Positions 16,500 through 26,661 of a stretch of 64,000 nucleotides of DNA are shown here, in pieces. The notes under the pieces are model-generated. The model was not told the DNA's origin. It saw only the letters and a list, made by a program, of their open reading frames with translations, and did no database searches. This DNA is from Actibacterium pelagium (GTDB lineage: Bacteria; Pseudomonadota; Alphaproteobacteria; Rhodobacterales; Rhodobacteraceae): NCBI RefSeq assembly GCF_002285415.1, contig NZ_NSBU01000004.1, positions 62,001 to 126,000 of the forward strand. The letters run 5' to 3'. The translations under genes and the position numbers were made by a program. Numbering within the stretch: the stretch's first letter is position 1; every line of letters begins with the position of its first letter.

Positions 16500-17480
16500 A
16501 TGCAGAACATCTCACCGCTATCCGGCAACAAGGCTGGTGTATTTTATGGGCTTGCAGCCTTTGGCATCTATGCCACGCACGACCTGTTCATTAAGCAACT
16601 GGGCGGGACCTATTCCCCGTTTCAGATCCTGTTCTTCAGCGCCTTGCTGAGCTTTCCGTTCATCACCTTCTTTATGATCCATGATGCGCGCCCAGGAACC
16701 CTGCGCCCGACCCACCCTTGGTGGCTGGCCCTGCGCAGCCTCAGCGGCGCTTTCACTGCGATTTGCGCTTTCTATGCCTTTGCCACCCTGCCCCTGTCGC
16801 AGGTCTATGCGCTGGTCTTCGCCACACCGTTGCTGATCACGGTGCTGGCAATCCCTATGCTGGGCGAAACCGTCGGCCCGCGTCGCTTGTTGGCGGTTCT
16901 TGTGGGCCTTGGCGGCGTCGTGGTTGTTGTTCAGCCCAACCCGGCATCGCTGGAGTGGGGTCACGCCGCCGGTCTGGCGGCCGCCGTCAGCGGGGCACTC
17001 AACTCTGTCATCTCGCGCAAAATCGGCAATGAAGAACGTGTGGTGGTGATGGTGCTTTACCCCATGATCACCAATCTGATCGTGGCCGCGCTGTTCCTGC
17101 CCTTTGTGTATATCGAGGTCGCGCTGGTCGATCTGGGCTTTATGGCGATCGTCTCGATCCTTGGACTGATCGGCATGGGGTTTCTTGTGACTGGCTACGT
17201 CAAAAGCAATGCGGTCCTAGTGGCCCCGACCCAGTATTCCCAGATCATCTGGGCGGTTCTGTTCGGCGCGCTGTTCTTTGACGAATACCCCGGGACAGAG
17301 ACCTACATAGGCGCCACCATCATCATCCTGTCCGGCATCTACATCCTGCGGCGCGAGGCTTCGGGTAAGGTCAGAACCAAATCGCCTGTGCTAGAATCAC
17401 GCACTCGGATTGGTCTGTCCTCGCCACTGCGCGTGGGCTTGATCCTGCGGCGTCGAGCGCGCAAATCCGAAAAAGGTTAA
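16500..17480 (+). CDS. DMT-superfamily (EamA) transporter
   Basis: Inner-membrane protein of 326 residues with two EamA repeats (roughly residues 10-145 and 155-285) and about ten hydrophobic helices, the usual layout of drug/metabolite transporters. Each repeat ends with the family's typical G-E or D-E-containing helix turn (PMLGETVGP, LFFDEYPGTETYIGA). The C-terminal ~35 residues are basic and hydrophilic, longer than most relatives. The substrate cannot be predicted. It stands alone downstream of the tRNA region. Confidence 0.8.
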   Translation: MQNISPLSGNKAGVFYGLAAFGIYATHDLFIKQLGGTYSPFQILFFSALLSFPFITFFMIHDARPGTLRPTHPWWLALRSLSGAFTAICAFYAFATLPLSQVYALVFATPLLITVLAIPMLGETVGPRRLLAVLVGLGGVVVVVQPNPASLEWGHAAGLAAAVSGALNSVISRKIGNEERVVVMVLYPMITNLIVAALFLPFVYIEVALVDLGFMAIVSILGLIGMGFLVTGYVKSNAVLVAPTQYSQIIWAVLFGALFFDEYPGTETYIGATIIILSGIYILRREASGKVRTKSPVLESRTRIGLSSPLRVGLILRRRARKSEKG

Positions 17481-17547
17481 TGCCGCATTGCATTCGTCTG
17501 CAAGTCTGAAATGATGCGCGAAATAACCAATTGGACTACCACTGCCC

Positions 17548-18297
17548 ATGCTTGACCTGATCGTCCTTGCCGCCGCCGGCTTCTTTGCCGGTGTTCTGAA
17601 CACAATCGCGGGCGGAGGCACCTTCCTGACCCTACCCGCGCTGGTCTTTACCGGCATTCCGCCCGTAGCTGCCAATGCCACCAGCGCCGTCGCGGTCTTT
17701 CCCGGCTATCTGAGCGGCGCAATCGGGTTCCGGAAAGAGCTTCAATCCTTCGACCGCCCTGCCCTGATCCGCCTGACGTTGATTACGCTGGCTGGTGGGC
17801 TTGTCGGATCGCTTCTGCTGCTGGTGTCTTCGGACAAGGCCTTCTCGGCGATCGTTCCTTTCCTTCTTCTGGCGGCGACGCTGGTTTTCCTGTTCGGCGA
17901 CCGGATAAGGAATTGGGCCGCGCGGCAGGGACAGGCCGTCAAACCGCAAGGCGCTATTGGCCTGTTTCTGGTCTGCGTTTATGGCGGCTATTTCAACGGT
18001 GGGCTTGGCATCGTCCTGCTGGCGCTGTTCGCGCTGTGGGGCATGAACCACATCCACCAGATGAACGGGCTGAAGAACGGGCTGTCCTTCGCACTGGCCG
18101 CAATCTCGGTCGGCACGTTTGCCATCGCGGGCCTTGTGGAATGGCCACAAGCGATCCTGATGATGATTGCCTCGACCATCGGCGGCTACGCGGGTGCCCC
18201 TCTGGCACGCCGGATCCCGGCACCGGTCCTGCGTGGGCTGATCGCCTGCATCGGCTTCGGCATGAGCGCGATCTTCTTCTGGCGGCTAATCAGCTAA
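17548..18297 (+). CDS. TSUP family (TauE/SafE) membrane transporter
   Basis: Polytopic protein of 249 residues with about seven to eight membrane segments. The N-terminal FFAGVLNTIAGGGTFLTLPAL and the second half-repeat GGYFNGGLGIVLLALFAL are signatures of the TSUP (sulfite exporter TauE/SafE) family, involved in export or uptake of sulfur-containing or other organic anions. The start is ATG 17548, 67 bp after the previous gene. A second, distinct member of the family is at 38893-39651. Substrate unknown. Confidence 0.82.
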   Translation: MLDLIVLAAAGFFAGVLNTIAGGGTFLTLPALVFTGIPPVAANATSAVAVFPGYLSGAIGFRKELQSFDRPALIRLTLITLAGGLVGSLLLLVSSDKAFSAIVPFLLLAATLVFLFGDRIRNWAARQGQAVKPQGAIGLFLVCVYGGYFNGGLGIVLLALFALWGMNHIHQMNGLKNGLSFALAAISVGTFAIAGLVEWPQAILMMIASTIGGYAGAPLARRIPAPVLRGLIACIGFGMSAIFFWRLIS

Positions 18298-18311
18298 GAC
18301 AAAGGCCTGAA

Positions 18312-18358
18312 CCGACCCTCTAAATAGCGGGTCGGGTGCTGCTCGGCGGCACCGCCGA
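18312..18358. terminator. Two hairpins between converging genes
   Basis: CCGACCC (18312-18318) pairs with GGGTCGG (18329-18335), and TCGGCG (18343-18348) pairs with CGCCGA (18353-18358) around GCAC, with further imperfect pairing outside. They lie between the ends of the TSUP gene and map and probably act as a bidirectional terminator, although no long T-run follows either hairpin. Confidence 0.5.
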
Positions 18359-18385
18359 ACAACACTTCGCTTCAAAGTAGGGGGC

Positions 18386-19255
18386 CTAACCCCAAGTGGG
18401 GTGATACTTGCCTGCGGGCGACAGGGTGAAAATATCGCACCCGTCTGCGGTCACACCGATCGAATGTTCGAACTGCGCCGACAGTTTCTTGTCGCGGGTC
18501 ACAGCCGTCCAGTCGTCGTCCAGGACCTTGGTCTCGGGGCGGCCCAGATTGACCATCGGCTCGATGGTGAAGAACATACCCTCTTCCAGCACCGCGCCCG
18601 TGCCCGGGCGGCCATAGTGCAGCACGTTCGGGGGCGAGTGGAACACTCGGCCCAGTCCATGCCCACAGAAGTCGCGAACAACGCTCATGCCGTGGCTTTC
18701 CACGAAGCGCTGGATCGCGTGACCGATGTCGCCAAAGGTGTTGCCCGGCTTAACCATGGCAATCCCTTCCATCAGCGCGTCATGGGTGACGTTGACCAGG
18801 TTCTCGGCAAAGGGTTTGGGTTTCCCGGCCACATACATCCGGCTGGTATCGCCATACCACCCATCCACGATCACGGTGACGTCGATGTTAAGGATATCCC
18901 CATCGACCAGCGCATCGCTCTTGCGGGTTGGGTCTTTCTTGGACGAGGTCTCTTGCTTCCACTTCGGGATCGGGCTGCCGGGGATGCCGTGACAGACCAC
19001 GTGGTTCACCGAAATACAGGACGCGTGCTGGTACCCGCGATAGCCAATCGTGGCCGAGGTAGCACCCGCGTCTTCCACCATCTTGGTGATGACACGGTCC
19101 AGCTCTCCGGTGGTTTGGCCTGGCTCGATCAGGTCAGCCATGGCGTCCAGAATCTCTGCCGCCAGCTTGCCAGCTGCATGCATTCCGGCGAAATCTGCCG
19201 GGTCGTAAATCCTGATGCCGTCCTTCGTCACGCGGCCTGTGGGTCCGTCGTCCAC
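18386..19255 (-). CDS. map: Methionine aminopeptidase type I
   Basis: Predicted metalloenzyme of 289 residues (GTG start) removing N-terminal methionine from nascent proteins. Seen are HASCISVNHVVCHGIPG (His and substrate loop), the metal ligands in GDILNIDVTVIVDGWYGDTSRM, FCGHGLGRVFHSPP (His ligand) and FFTIEPM (Glu ligand). The insert with SSKKDPTRKSD is longer than in E. coli but known in alphaproteobacteria. GTG 19255 has a perfect AAGGAG six bases upstream. The same frame stays open to an ATG at 19327, the last ATG of the 11-bp array, so a 24-residue N-terminal extension (M-T-V-C-D-T...) may also be made by ribosomes arriving from sfsA. Confidence 0.95.
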   Translation of the reverse strand: MDDGPTGRVTKDGIRIYDPADFAGMHAAGKLAAEILDAMADLIEPGQTTGELDRVITKMVEDAGATSATIGYRGYQHASCISVNHVVCHGIPGSPIPKWKQETSSKKDPTRKSDALVDGDILNIDVTVIVDGWYGDTSRMYVAGKPKPFAENLVNVTHDALMEGIAMVKPGNTFGDIGHAIQRFVESHGMSVVRDFCGHGLGRVFHSPPNVLHYGRPGTGAVLEEGMFFTIEPMVNLGRPETKVLDDDWTAVTRDKKLSAQFEHSIGVTADGCDIFTLSPAGKYHPTWG

Positions 19256-19324
19256 TGTCGTCTCCTTGGGTTGTCCGACCTGAAATAATCCCGATTGAGG
19301 GGAAACGCCAGTGTCGCAAACGGT

Positions 19325-19363
19325 CATATGCAAGTCATATGCAGGTCATATGGAGATCATACG
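19325..19363 (-). repeat. Tandem 11-bp array (ATGACCTGCAT units), sfsA-map copy
   Basis: CATATG occurs at 19325, 19336 and 19347 and CATACG at 19358 on the plus strand, again exactly 11 bp apart as in the array at 12335-12373. On the transcribed strand the first unit is the end of sfsA itself (ATG ATC TCC ATA TGA), followed by two M-T-C-I-stop frames linked by ATGA overlaps, and a last ATG (19327) in frame with map. The array therefore joins the sfsA stop to the map reading frame without a gap. Confidence 0.9.
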
Positions 19364-20044
19364 CCCGATTTCGACGCCTGCGGGGCTAATCCTTGTGTCA
19401 TAGGCGATGATCTCGACACCCGCATTTTGCGCCTCGCGGAAGGCTTGCGCATAGGTCGGATCGATATCTTCGGCCACCGCCACCCGGTCGCAATCGGTGC
19501 GCTGTACCAGATAGAACAGCACCGCCCGATGCCCCTGCCCAACGACCTTGGCCAACTCTGCCAGATGCTTGGCCCCACGCGCTGTGACGCTGTCGGGAAA
19601 CTCGGCCAGTCCGGGTTGGCGCGAGAGGGTGACAGATTTCACCTCGACATAGGTATCGGGCTTGCCTTCGGCGCTTAGCAGAAAATCGATCCGGCTTTTC
19701 TCGCCGTATTTCACCTCTGGTCGGACGGTGGGATAGTCTTTGAATTCAACGACTTGCCCCGCCATCAGCGCCGCTTTCAGCGCCCGGTTCGGAACAGAAG
19801 TATCGACCCCGGTGAAATGCCCGTTCTCATGGTCGACCAGCCGCCAGCCATATTTCAGCTTCTTCTTCGGGTCGTCATTGGGTTCCAGCCAGACCTTCGT
19901 GCCCGGCACCGCCAACCCCATCATCGAGCCGGGATTGGCGCAATGGGCGGTGACCTCTTGCCCGTCGTCTAACGTCACATCCGCAAGGAACCGCTTGTAG
20001 CGCTGGATCAGCCGTCCGGGGATCAAAGGGGTAGGAAACTGCAT
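19346..20044 (-). CDS. sfsA: DNA/RNA nuclease SfsA
   Basis: Predicted 232-residue SfsA-family protein, named for sugar-fermentation stimulation but carrying a PD-(D/E)xK-like nuclease core: KSRIDFLLS followed by DTYVEVKSVTL provides the Asp and Glu-x-Lys. The N-terminal region RYKRFLADVTLDDG...VTAHCANPGSMMGL is the OB-fold nucleic-acid-binding part typical of the family. Length is standard. The last residues M-I-S-I and the stop are encoded inside the 11-bp array that leads to map, so the two genes may be translationally linked. Confidence 0.92.
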   Translation of the reverse strand: MQFPTPLIPGRLIQRYKRFLADVTLDDGQEVTAHCANPGSMMGLAVPGTKVWLEPNDDPKKKLKYGWRLVDHENGHFTGVDTSVPNRALKAALMAGQVVEFKDYPTVRPEVKYGEKSRIDFLLSAEGKPDTYVEVKSVTLSRQPGLAEFPDSVTARGAKHLAELAKVVGQGHRAVLFYLVQRTDCDRVAVAEDIDPTYAQAFREAQNAGVEIIAYDTRISPAGVEIGRMISI

Positions 20045-20090
20045 ATCCCCGACCTATACCCTATCCTGAGGCTGAACAAGGAGATCGCAG

Positions 20091-20816
20091 ATGCCCAACC
20101 CAACCGCCGCCATGATCGTCATCGGAGACGAGATCCTGTCAGGCCGCACCCGCGATTCCAACATGCACTATCTGGCCAACCAGCTGACAAACCACGGAAT
20201 TTCCCTGACAGAAGTGCGCGTTGTGGCAGATAACCCGGCCGCGATCCAAGCGGCGATCAAGGCCATGTCTGCAGCCTACGACACCGTGTTCACCTCGGGT
20301 GGGATCGGCCCGACCCATGACGACATTACCGCCGATAACGTTGCCGCAGCCTTTGGGGTGGGCATTGATATCCGCGACGACGCGCGGGACCTGCTGGCCG
20401 CCTATTACGCCTCTCAGAACAAAGAGTTCAACGCCGCTCGACAGCGCATGGCGCGCATCCCCGATGGCGCCACGCTGATCGACAACCCCGTCAGCATTGC
20501 ACCCGGCTTCACTATCGAAAACGTTCATGTCATGGCCGGCGTTCCGTCGGTGTTTCAGGCCATGGTCGCCTCGGTCATGCCAACGCTGACCGGTGGTGCA
20601 CCTCTGCTTAGCCAAAACCTGCGCCTGCAGCGGGGCGAAGGCGACATCGCGACACCCCTGTCGCAACTGGCCGAGGAATTCAGCGACCTCAGCTTCGGCT
20701 CTTATCCGTTCATTCAGGACGGGGCGCATGGCTGTAACCTTGTCGTCCGAGGCACCGACCCCGCCCGGATCGACGCCGCGATGAGCAAACTGACAAAGCT
20801 GGCAGAGGCCCCATGA
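20091..20816 (+). CDS. CinA-type molybdopterin-binding domain protein
   Basis: Protein of 241 residues with the MoCF_biosynth/CinA N-terminal domain: VIGDEILSGRTRDSN (~9-23) and TVFTSGGIGPTHDDITADN (~64-82). CinA-domain proteins of this class hydrolyse ADP-ribose-like or NMN-related nucleotides; the second, nicotinamide-nucleotide amidase domain of long CinA is absent here, which is normal for the short form. GGAG precedes the ATG. The gene heads an operon of four overlapped genes; its stop overlaps the GNAT start (ATGA at 20813). Confidence 0.82.
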   Translation: MPNPTAAMIVIGDEILSGRTRDSNMHYLANQLTNHGISLTEVRVVADNPAAIQAAIKAMSAAYDTVFTSGGIGPTHDDITADNVAAAFGVGIDIRDDARDLLAAYYASQNKEFNAARQRMARIPDGATLIDNPVSIAPGFTIENVHVMAGVPSVFQAMVASVMPTLTGGAPLLSQNLRLQRGEGDIATPLSQLAEEFSDLSFGSYPFIQDGAHGCNLVVRGTDPARIDAAMSKLTKLAEAP

Positions 20817-21544
20817 CTGACCCGAAACTATTCGCTGCAGGAGAGGCCACATGGCCAGCAGCCCACACCATTCATCAAGGTCCCTGGACCCTGCGTGATG
20901 GTCAGGGCGGCGGCAAACGCGTCTCTGCCGCCACCGCAGAGGGCGACGTCACCACCGCCCAGATCGCCGAAGCCGAAGATGCCATGTGCGCCTTGGGCCA
21001 AGCCCCCCTTTTTCAAATCCGACCAAACGACACAGCCTTGGACGCACAGCTAGAGGCACTTGGCTACGACGTTGTGGATCCCGTCTGCCTGATGACCATA
21101 CCCGTGGCCACGCTGGCCCAGATTGCCCCTCCGCCCGTCAGTGCCTTTGCGATGTCGGAACCGCTGGCCATCATGCGAGAGGTCTGGTCAGACTGCGGCA
21201 TCGGCCCGGAACGGCTGGCCGTGATGAAACGCGTAGATCTGCCCAAACGCTATGTTTTGGGGCGCAGCAATGACCGCGCGGCAGGCGCCAGTTTCGCCGC
21301 GATTCACGAGAAAACCGTTTTCTGCCATGCACTTGAAGTCTTGCCAACGAAACGTCGGCAAGGAACCGCCCGCAACATGTTGCGGGCCGCGGCCCGTTGG
21401 GCACAAGAAAATGGGGCCCAAACCTTTGCCATTTACGTGGTAGAAGGGAATGCACCGGGAAGAGCGCTCTTTTCTTCCCTCGGATTCACAGATGTGGGAC
21501 ACTACCACTACAGAATAAAATCCTCAGAAGGGGATCGAGCATGA
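20813..21544 (+). CDS. GNAT family N-acetyltransferase
   Basis: Predicted acetyltransferase of 243 residues. The C-terminal half carries the acetyl-CoA-binding core: EVLPTKRRQGTARNMLRAAARWA (the RRQGTAR loop) and the closing GNAPGRALFSSLGFTDVGHYHYR. The N-terminal ~110 residues are divergent and probably form a second, degenerate GNAT lobe. Substrate unknown. Overlaps both neighbours by ATGA, so co-translated with the CinA-like and AhpD-like genes. Confidence 0.75.
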   Translation: MTDPKLFAAGEATWPAAHTIHQGPWTLRDGQGGGKRVSAATAEGDVTTAQIAEAEDAMCALGQAPLFQIRPNDTALDAQLEALGYDVVDPVCLMTIPVATLAQIAPPPVSAFAMSEPLAIMREVWSDCGIGPERLAVMKRVDLPKRYVLGRSNDRAAGASFAAIHEKTVFCHALEVLPTKRRQGTARNMLRAAARWAQENGAQTFAIYVVEGNAPGRALFSSLGFTDVGHYHYRIKSSEGDRA

Positions 21545-22107
21545 AGAAAGACATCATGGCGCTGGACCTGCCTCCGGTCGATCCGCTGCCGAAAGAGACA
21601 CAGTCCTATTTCGATATTTGTCAGGAAAAACTGGGCCTGATCCCCAATGTTTTGAAGGCGCATGCGTTCGACATCAACAAGCTGAACGCCTTCACCGGGC
21701 TTTATAACGACGTGATGCTAGCCCCTAGCGGCCTGTCGAAACTGGAACGCGAGATGATCGCCGTCGTGGTCTCGTCCGAGAACCGCTGCTGGTATTGTCA
21801 GGTGGCCCACGGGGCGGCTGTACGCGAACTGTCTGGGGATCCGGCTTTGGGCGAGGCGATGGTGATGAACTACCGCGTGGCTGATCTGACCCCGCGACAC
21901 CGCGCCATGCTTGATTTTGCTGTTCTGATCACCAAGTCGAGTGCAACAATTGAAGAAACCGACCGTCAAGCGCTGCGCGATGCGGGCTTCAGCGACCGTG
22001 ATATCTGGGATATCGCCAATGTCGCCGGCTTCTTCAATATGTCGAACCGGATCGCCTCGGCGGTCGGAATGGAACCAAACCCTGACTATCACGGAGCCGC
22101 TAGGTGA
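21541..22107 (+). CDS. AhpD-like peroxidase-related enzyme
   Basis: Carboxymuconolactone-decarboxylase/AhpD-fold protein of 188 residues. The redox motif SENRCWYCQVAHG (C-x-x-C plus His, ~79-91) and the helix LSKLEREMIAVVVSS are typical of uncharacterised peroxidase-related enzymes (TIGR01926-like). The start was set at the ATG overlapping the preceding stop; the frame is open further upstream but that part lies in another gene. Expected role: peroxide or disulfide chemistry in the cytosol; partner unknown. Stop overlaps a GTG start (GTGA) of the OmpA-like gene. Confidence 0.85.
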   Translation: MKKDIMALDLPPVDPLPKETQSYFDICQEKLGLIPNVLKAHAFDINKLNAFTGLYNDVMLAPSGLSKLEREMIAVVVSSENRCWYCQVAHGAAVRELSGDPALGEAMVMNYRVADLTPRHRAMLDFAVLITKSSATIEETDRQALRDAGFSDRDIWDIANVAGFFNMSNRIASAVGMEPNPDYHGAAR

Positions 22108-23051
22108 CCCTGACACGCTGGATATCTGGACTAACATGCCTCTGCGCCGCGGGCGCGGTGCAGGGTATGAGTCTGGAATTTCCGGCAACGGCCGTCTCGG
22201 CCGCCAGCGAGCATGAGGCCCTGTCCAGCTACGCCTTGCCGATCGGCCCAGCCAAGGCCGAGAATATCCCGACCCTGAACGTCGAGGGGCAGGTCCATTT
22301 AGAGGCATGGCATATGGACATCGCCTCGGCCACGACGCTGCAACTGCTGGCCCCCCTGCGCGATCAGCTGACAGAGGCTGGCTTCGAAATCCTTTTCGAA
22401 TGCGACACGCAGGCCTGCGGTGGGTTTGACTTCCGCTATGGCGCGCGCCTGCTGCCCGAACCAGCCATGCACGTGAACCTAGGCGATTTCCGCTATCTCA
22501 GCGCCGTGCAAGAGGCCGAAGACGGCCCCGTACATCTGGGTCTTCTGGTCAGCCGTGCAGGGCAGCAGGGCTTTGTTCACCTTGCTCAAATCGGCAAGGC
22601 GGACCCGATCACCTTGGATGCAGGTATCACAGCATCGACCAAATCTGTCCCGACCACCCCGGTCGTGCAAACCGGTGAAATCGGTGCAACGCTGGAAATC
22701 GCTGGCCGCGTTGTTCTGGATGATCTGGCCTTCGCATCTGGTTCGTCCAAGCTGAACGAAGGCGAATATGGCTCTTTGGTGAAGCTTGCCGACTACTTGC
22801 TGGCCAATCCCGAAAAGCAGATCGTGCTGGTCGGCCACACCGATGCCGAAGGCGGGTTAGAGGGAAATATCGCCCTGTCGAAGAAACGCGCAACCTCGGT
22901 CCGGACACGGCTGGTCGAAGAATTGGGTGTGCCTTCAGCACAGGTCGCCGCAGAGGGTGTGGGCTATCTTGTGCCCGTTGCCAGTAACCAGACCACAGAT
23001 GGGCGTGACCTCAACCGTCGGGTCGAGGCCATCCTGTCTACTACAGAGTAA
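22104..23051 (+). CDS. OmpA-family peptidoglycan-associated protein
   Basis: Protein of 315 residues with an N-terminal signal sequence (hydrophobic stretch to about VQGMS, ~22) and a C-terminal OmpA-like domain (~205-313) recognisable from ASGSSKLNEGEY, IVLVGHTDAEG, NIALSKKRATSVRTRLVE and DLNRRVEAIL. The region between is unique but has a short disulfide-prone ECDTQACGG. The domain binds peptidoglycan, so the product likely ties the outer membrane or periplasm to the wall. The GTG start overlaps the preceding stop, an unusual arrangement for an exported protein coupled to cytosolic enzymes. Confidence 0.82.
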   Translation: MTLTRWISGLTCLCAAGAVQGMSLEFPATAVSAASEHEALSSYALPIGPAKAENIPTLNVEGQVHLEAWHMDIASATTLQLLAPLRDQLTEAGFEILFECDTQACGGFDFRYGARLLPEPAMHVNLGDFRYLSAVQEAEDGPVHLGLLVSRAGQQGFVHLAQIGKADPITLDAGITASTKSVPTTPVVQTGEIGATLEIAGRVVLDDLAFASGSSKLNEGEYGSLVKLADYLLANPEKQIVLVGHTDAEGGLEGNIALSKKRATSVRTRLVEELGVPSAQVAAEGVGYLVPVASNQTTDGRDLNRRVEAILSTTE

Positions 23052-23060
23052 TTCAGAAAC

Positions 23061-23969
23061 TTACGACGCCTGCGCCAGTTCTTTTTCGTTGAACGTCTGG
23101 ACAAGGAAGTCGATGAAAGCACGAACCTTCGGCTGGGTGAACCGGCCCGGCGGATAAACCGCGTAGATGCCAAGCTTTTCTTCCGGCAGCGACGGGATCG
23201 CGTCCACGACCAGACCCTTCTCCATCGCGTCCGCATAGAGATAGCTGGGCAGGTAAGCGATTCCCAAACCGGAAATCGCCGCGTTCAGCAAAGACTGGCC
23301 GTCATTGACGGTCAGCCAGCCCGCGGTACGGACCTGACGTTTTTCGCCCGAAGGCGCCGTGATTTTCCAAACATTGCCGCTTGCTTGGTTGGAATAGTGC
23401 AGCAGCTTATGTTCATTCAGGTCGTCGATCCGCTGCGGGCGGCCGAACTGCTCGAAATAGGCGGGCGAAGCGATCATGCGCTTCGTAGTGTCTGTCAGCT
23501 TGCGCGCGCGCAGGGTGCTGTCTTCCAGCTCTCCAACGCGGATGGCCATGTCGAAGCCTTCCGAAATCAGCTCGACGAACCGGTTGTTCAGAACCATGTT
23601 GACGGTGATATCGGGGTATTCCTGAAGGAAACTGCCAAGGATCGGCGACAGGTGGTTCACCCCAAAATCCGTGGCAACAGAGATGCGCAGCAGCCCCGAA
23701 GGTGCCGACTGCATAGAGGTGACCAGCGCATCGGCCTCGCCCGCATCATTCAACACGCGGCGCGCACGGTCATAATAGGCTAGGCCGATTTCCGTAGGGC
23801 TTACTCGACGGGTGGTCCGGTTCAAAAGGCGAGCGCCAAGGCGTGCCTCAAGCGAGGAGACATGCTTTGAAACAGCGGATTTGGAGATGCCCATTTTCTT
23901 GGCAGCATCGGTAAATCCGCCCTGATCCACAACCGTGGCGAACGCTTCCATCTCTGTCAGCCGGTCCAT
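23061..23969 (-). CDS. LysR-family transcriptional regulator
   Basis: Predicted DNA-binding regulator of 302 residues. The N-terminal winged HTH is FATVVDQGGFTDAAKKMGISKSAVSKHVSSLEARLGARLLNR, split here as FATVVDQGGFTDAAKKMG (~10-27) and SKSAVSKHVSSLEARLG (~29-45); the rest is a periplasmic-binding-like effector domain beginning near SGLLRISVATDFG. The target is unknown. It lies 187 bp downstream of fadH on the same strand, and converges on the OmpA-like gene with only 9 bp between stops. Confidence 0.88.
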   Translation of the reverse strand: MDRLTEMEAFATVVDQGGFTDAAKKMGISKSAVSKHVSSLEARLGARLLNRTTRRVSPTEIGLAYYDRARRVLNDAGEADALVTSMQSAPSGLLRISVATDFGVNHLSPILGSFLQEYPDITVNMVLNNRFVELISEGFDMAIRVGELEDSTLRARKLTDTTKRMIASPAYFEQFGRPQRIDDLNEHKLLHYSNQASGNVWKITAPSGEKRQVRTAGWLTVNDGQSLLNAAISGLGIAYLPSYLYADAMEKGLVVDAIPSLPEEKLGIYAVYPPGRFTQPKVRAFIDFLVQTFNEKELAQAS

Positions 23970-24156
23970 AATAATCCTCCATGGATCGTTGCCTTTCCAG
24001 AAACTTTATTGCGGGGAAATAGGGCGGAATTTAGGAGGCGGGCAGACAATAGTTGGAAGGATTCCCGATCGTTCCCTCAATAGAAACGAGCAACGCCCCC
24101 GAGGTTCGCGCCGCGGAAACGGTCGGAATCTTCGGTAAAATAAGGGGCTTTAGCGC
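23970..24156. promoter_or_regulatory. Upstream region of the LysR gene
   Basis: A 187-bp gap between the fadH stop and the LysR start. It must carry the LysR promoter, and possibly its own binding site. GAGGATTATT precedes the ATG as ribosome-binding site. No perfect T-N11-A dyad stood out on reading. Confidence 0.3.
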
Positions 24157-26196
<2,040 letters not shown>

Positions 26197-26280
26197 TCAC
26201 ACAATCACCAAGTTAACGTTCAAGTCACGAGGAACGCCGCGTCACCTTCAGCAACAATTTTAACCAATGGCGAAAGATTA

Positions 26281-26652
26281 TTACGCAGTGTCTGCGCAGT
26301 GGCGGCGGAAGGCTGATTTCAGCAGGTCCAGCTCTGCCCTCAAATCGTTGATTTCTGCCTGTAAATCTTGCTCCAGGGGCGCGCCTGCAACCAGACGAAT
26401 GGTGGCCAGCGGTGTCGTTTCACCTGCGGGGACGATAAGCAAGGATTGCACCCCCTCGCCCATCACGCTTGCAGGCAGGTCGATGCGGATTTCGTGGCGC
26501 CCGTCACCCTCTGAGGTTTGGGCAGTTGTAATAACCTCACCGCGTAGCAACACCTGCAGGACAGGGGTGCTTTGCCCCGAAGGCACACCCGTTAGAACTC
26601 CAGTCCAGACACCGCCTTCGAACGCGGTTTTGGTCAGGGTCAGTTCGCTCAT
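26281..26652 (-). CDS. Hypothetical protein with C-terminal coiled coil
   Basis: Not recognised. The 123-residue product looks like a single beta-rich domain (many alternating V/T/L strands, residues ~1-90) followed by a short helix with heptad-like spacing (LEQDLQAEINDLRAELDLL, ~95-112), suggesting oligomerisation. No signal peptide or membrane segment. It lies 9 bp after the stop of the next hypothetical gene upstream, so the pair is probably one operon. Confidence 0.65.
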   Translation of the reverse strand: MSELTLTKTAFEGGVWTGVLTGVPSGQSTPVLQVLLRGEVITTAQTSEGDGRHEIRIDLPASVMGEGVQSLLIVPAGETTPLATIRLVAGAPLEQDLQAEINDLRAELDLLKSAFRRHCADTA

Positions 26653-26661
26653 CTCGGGCTC

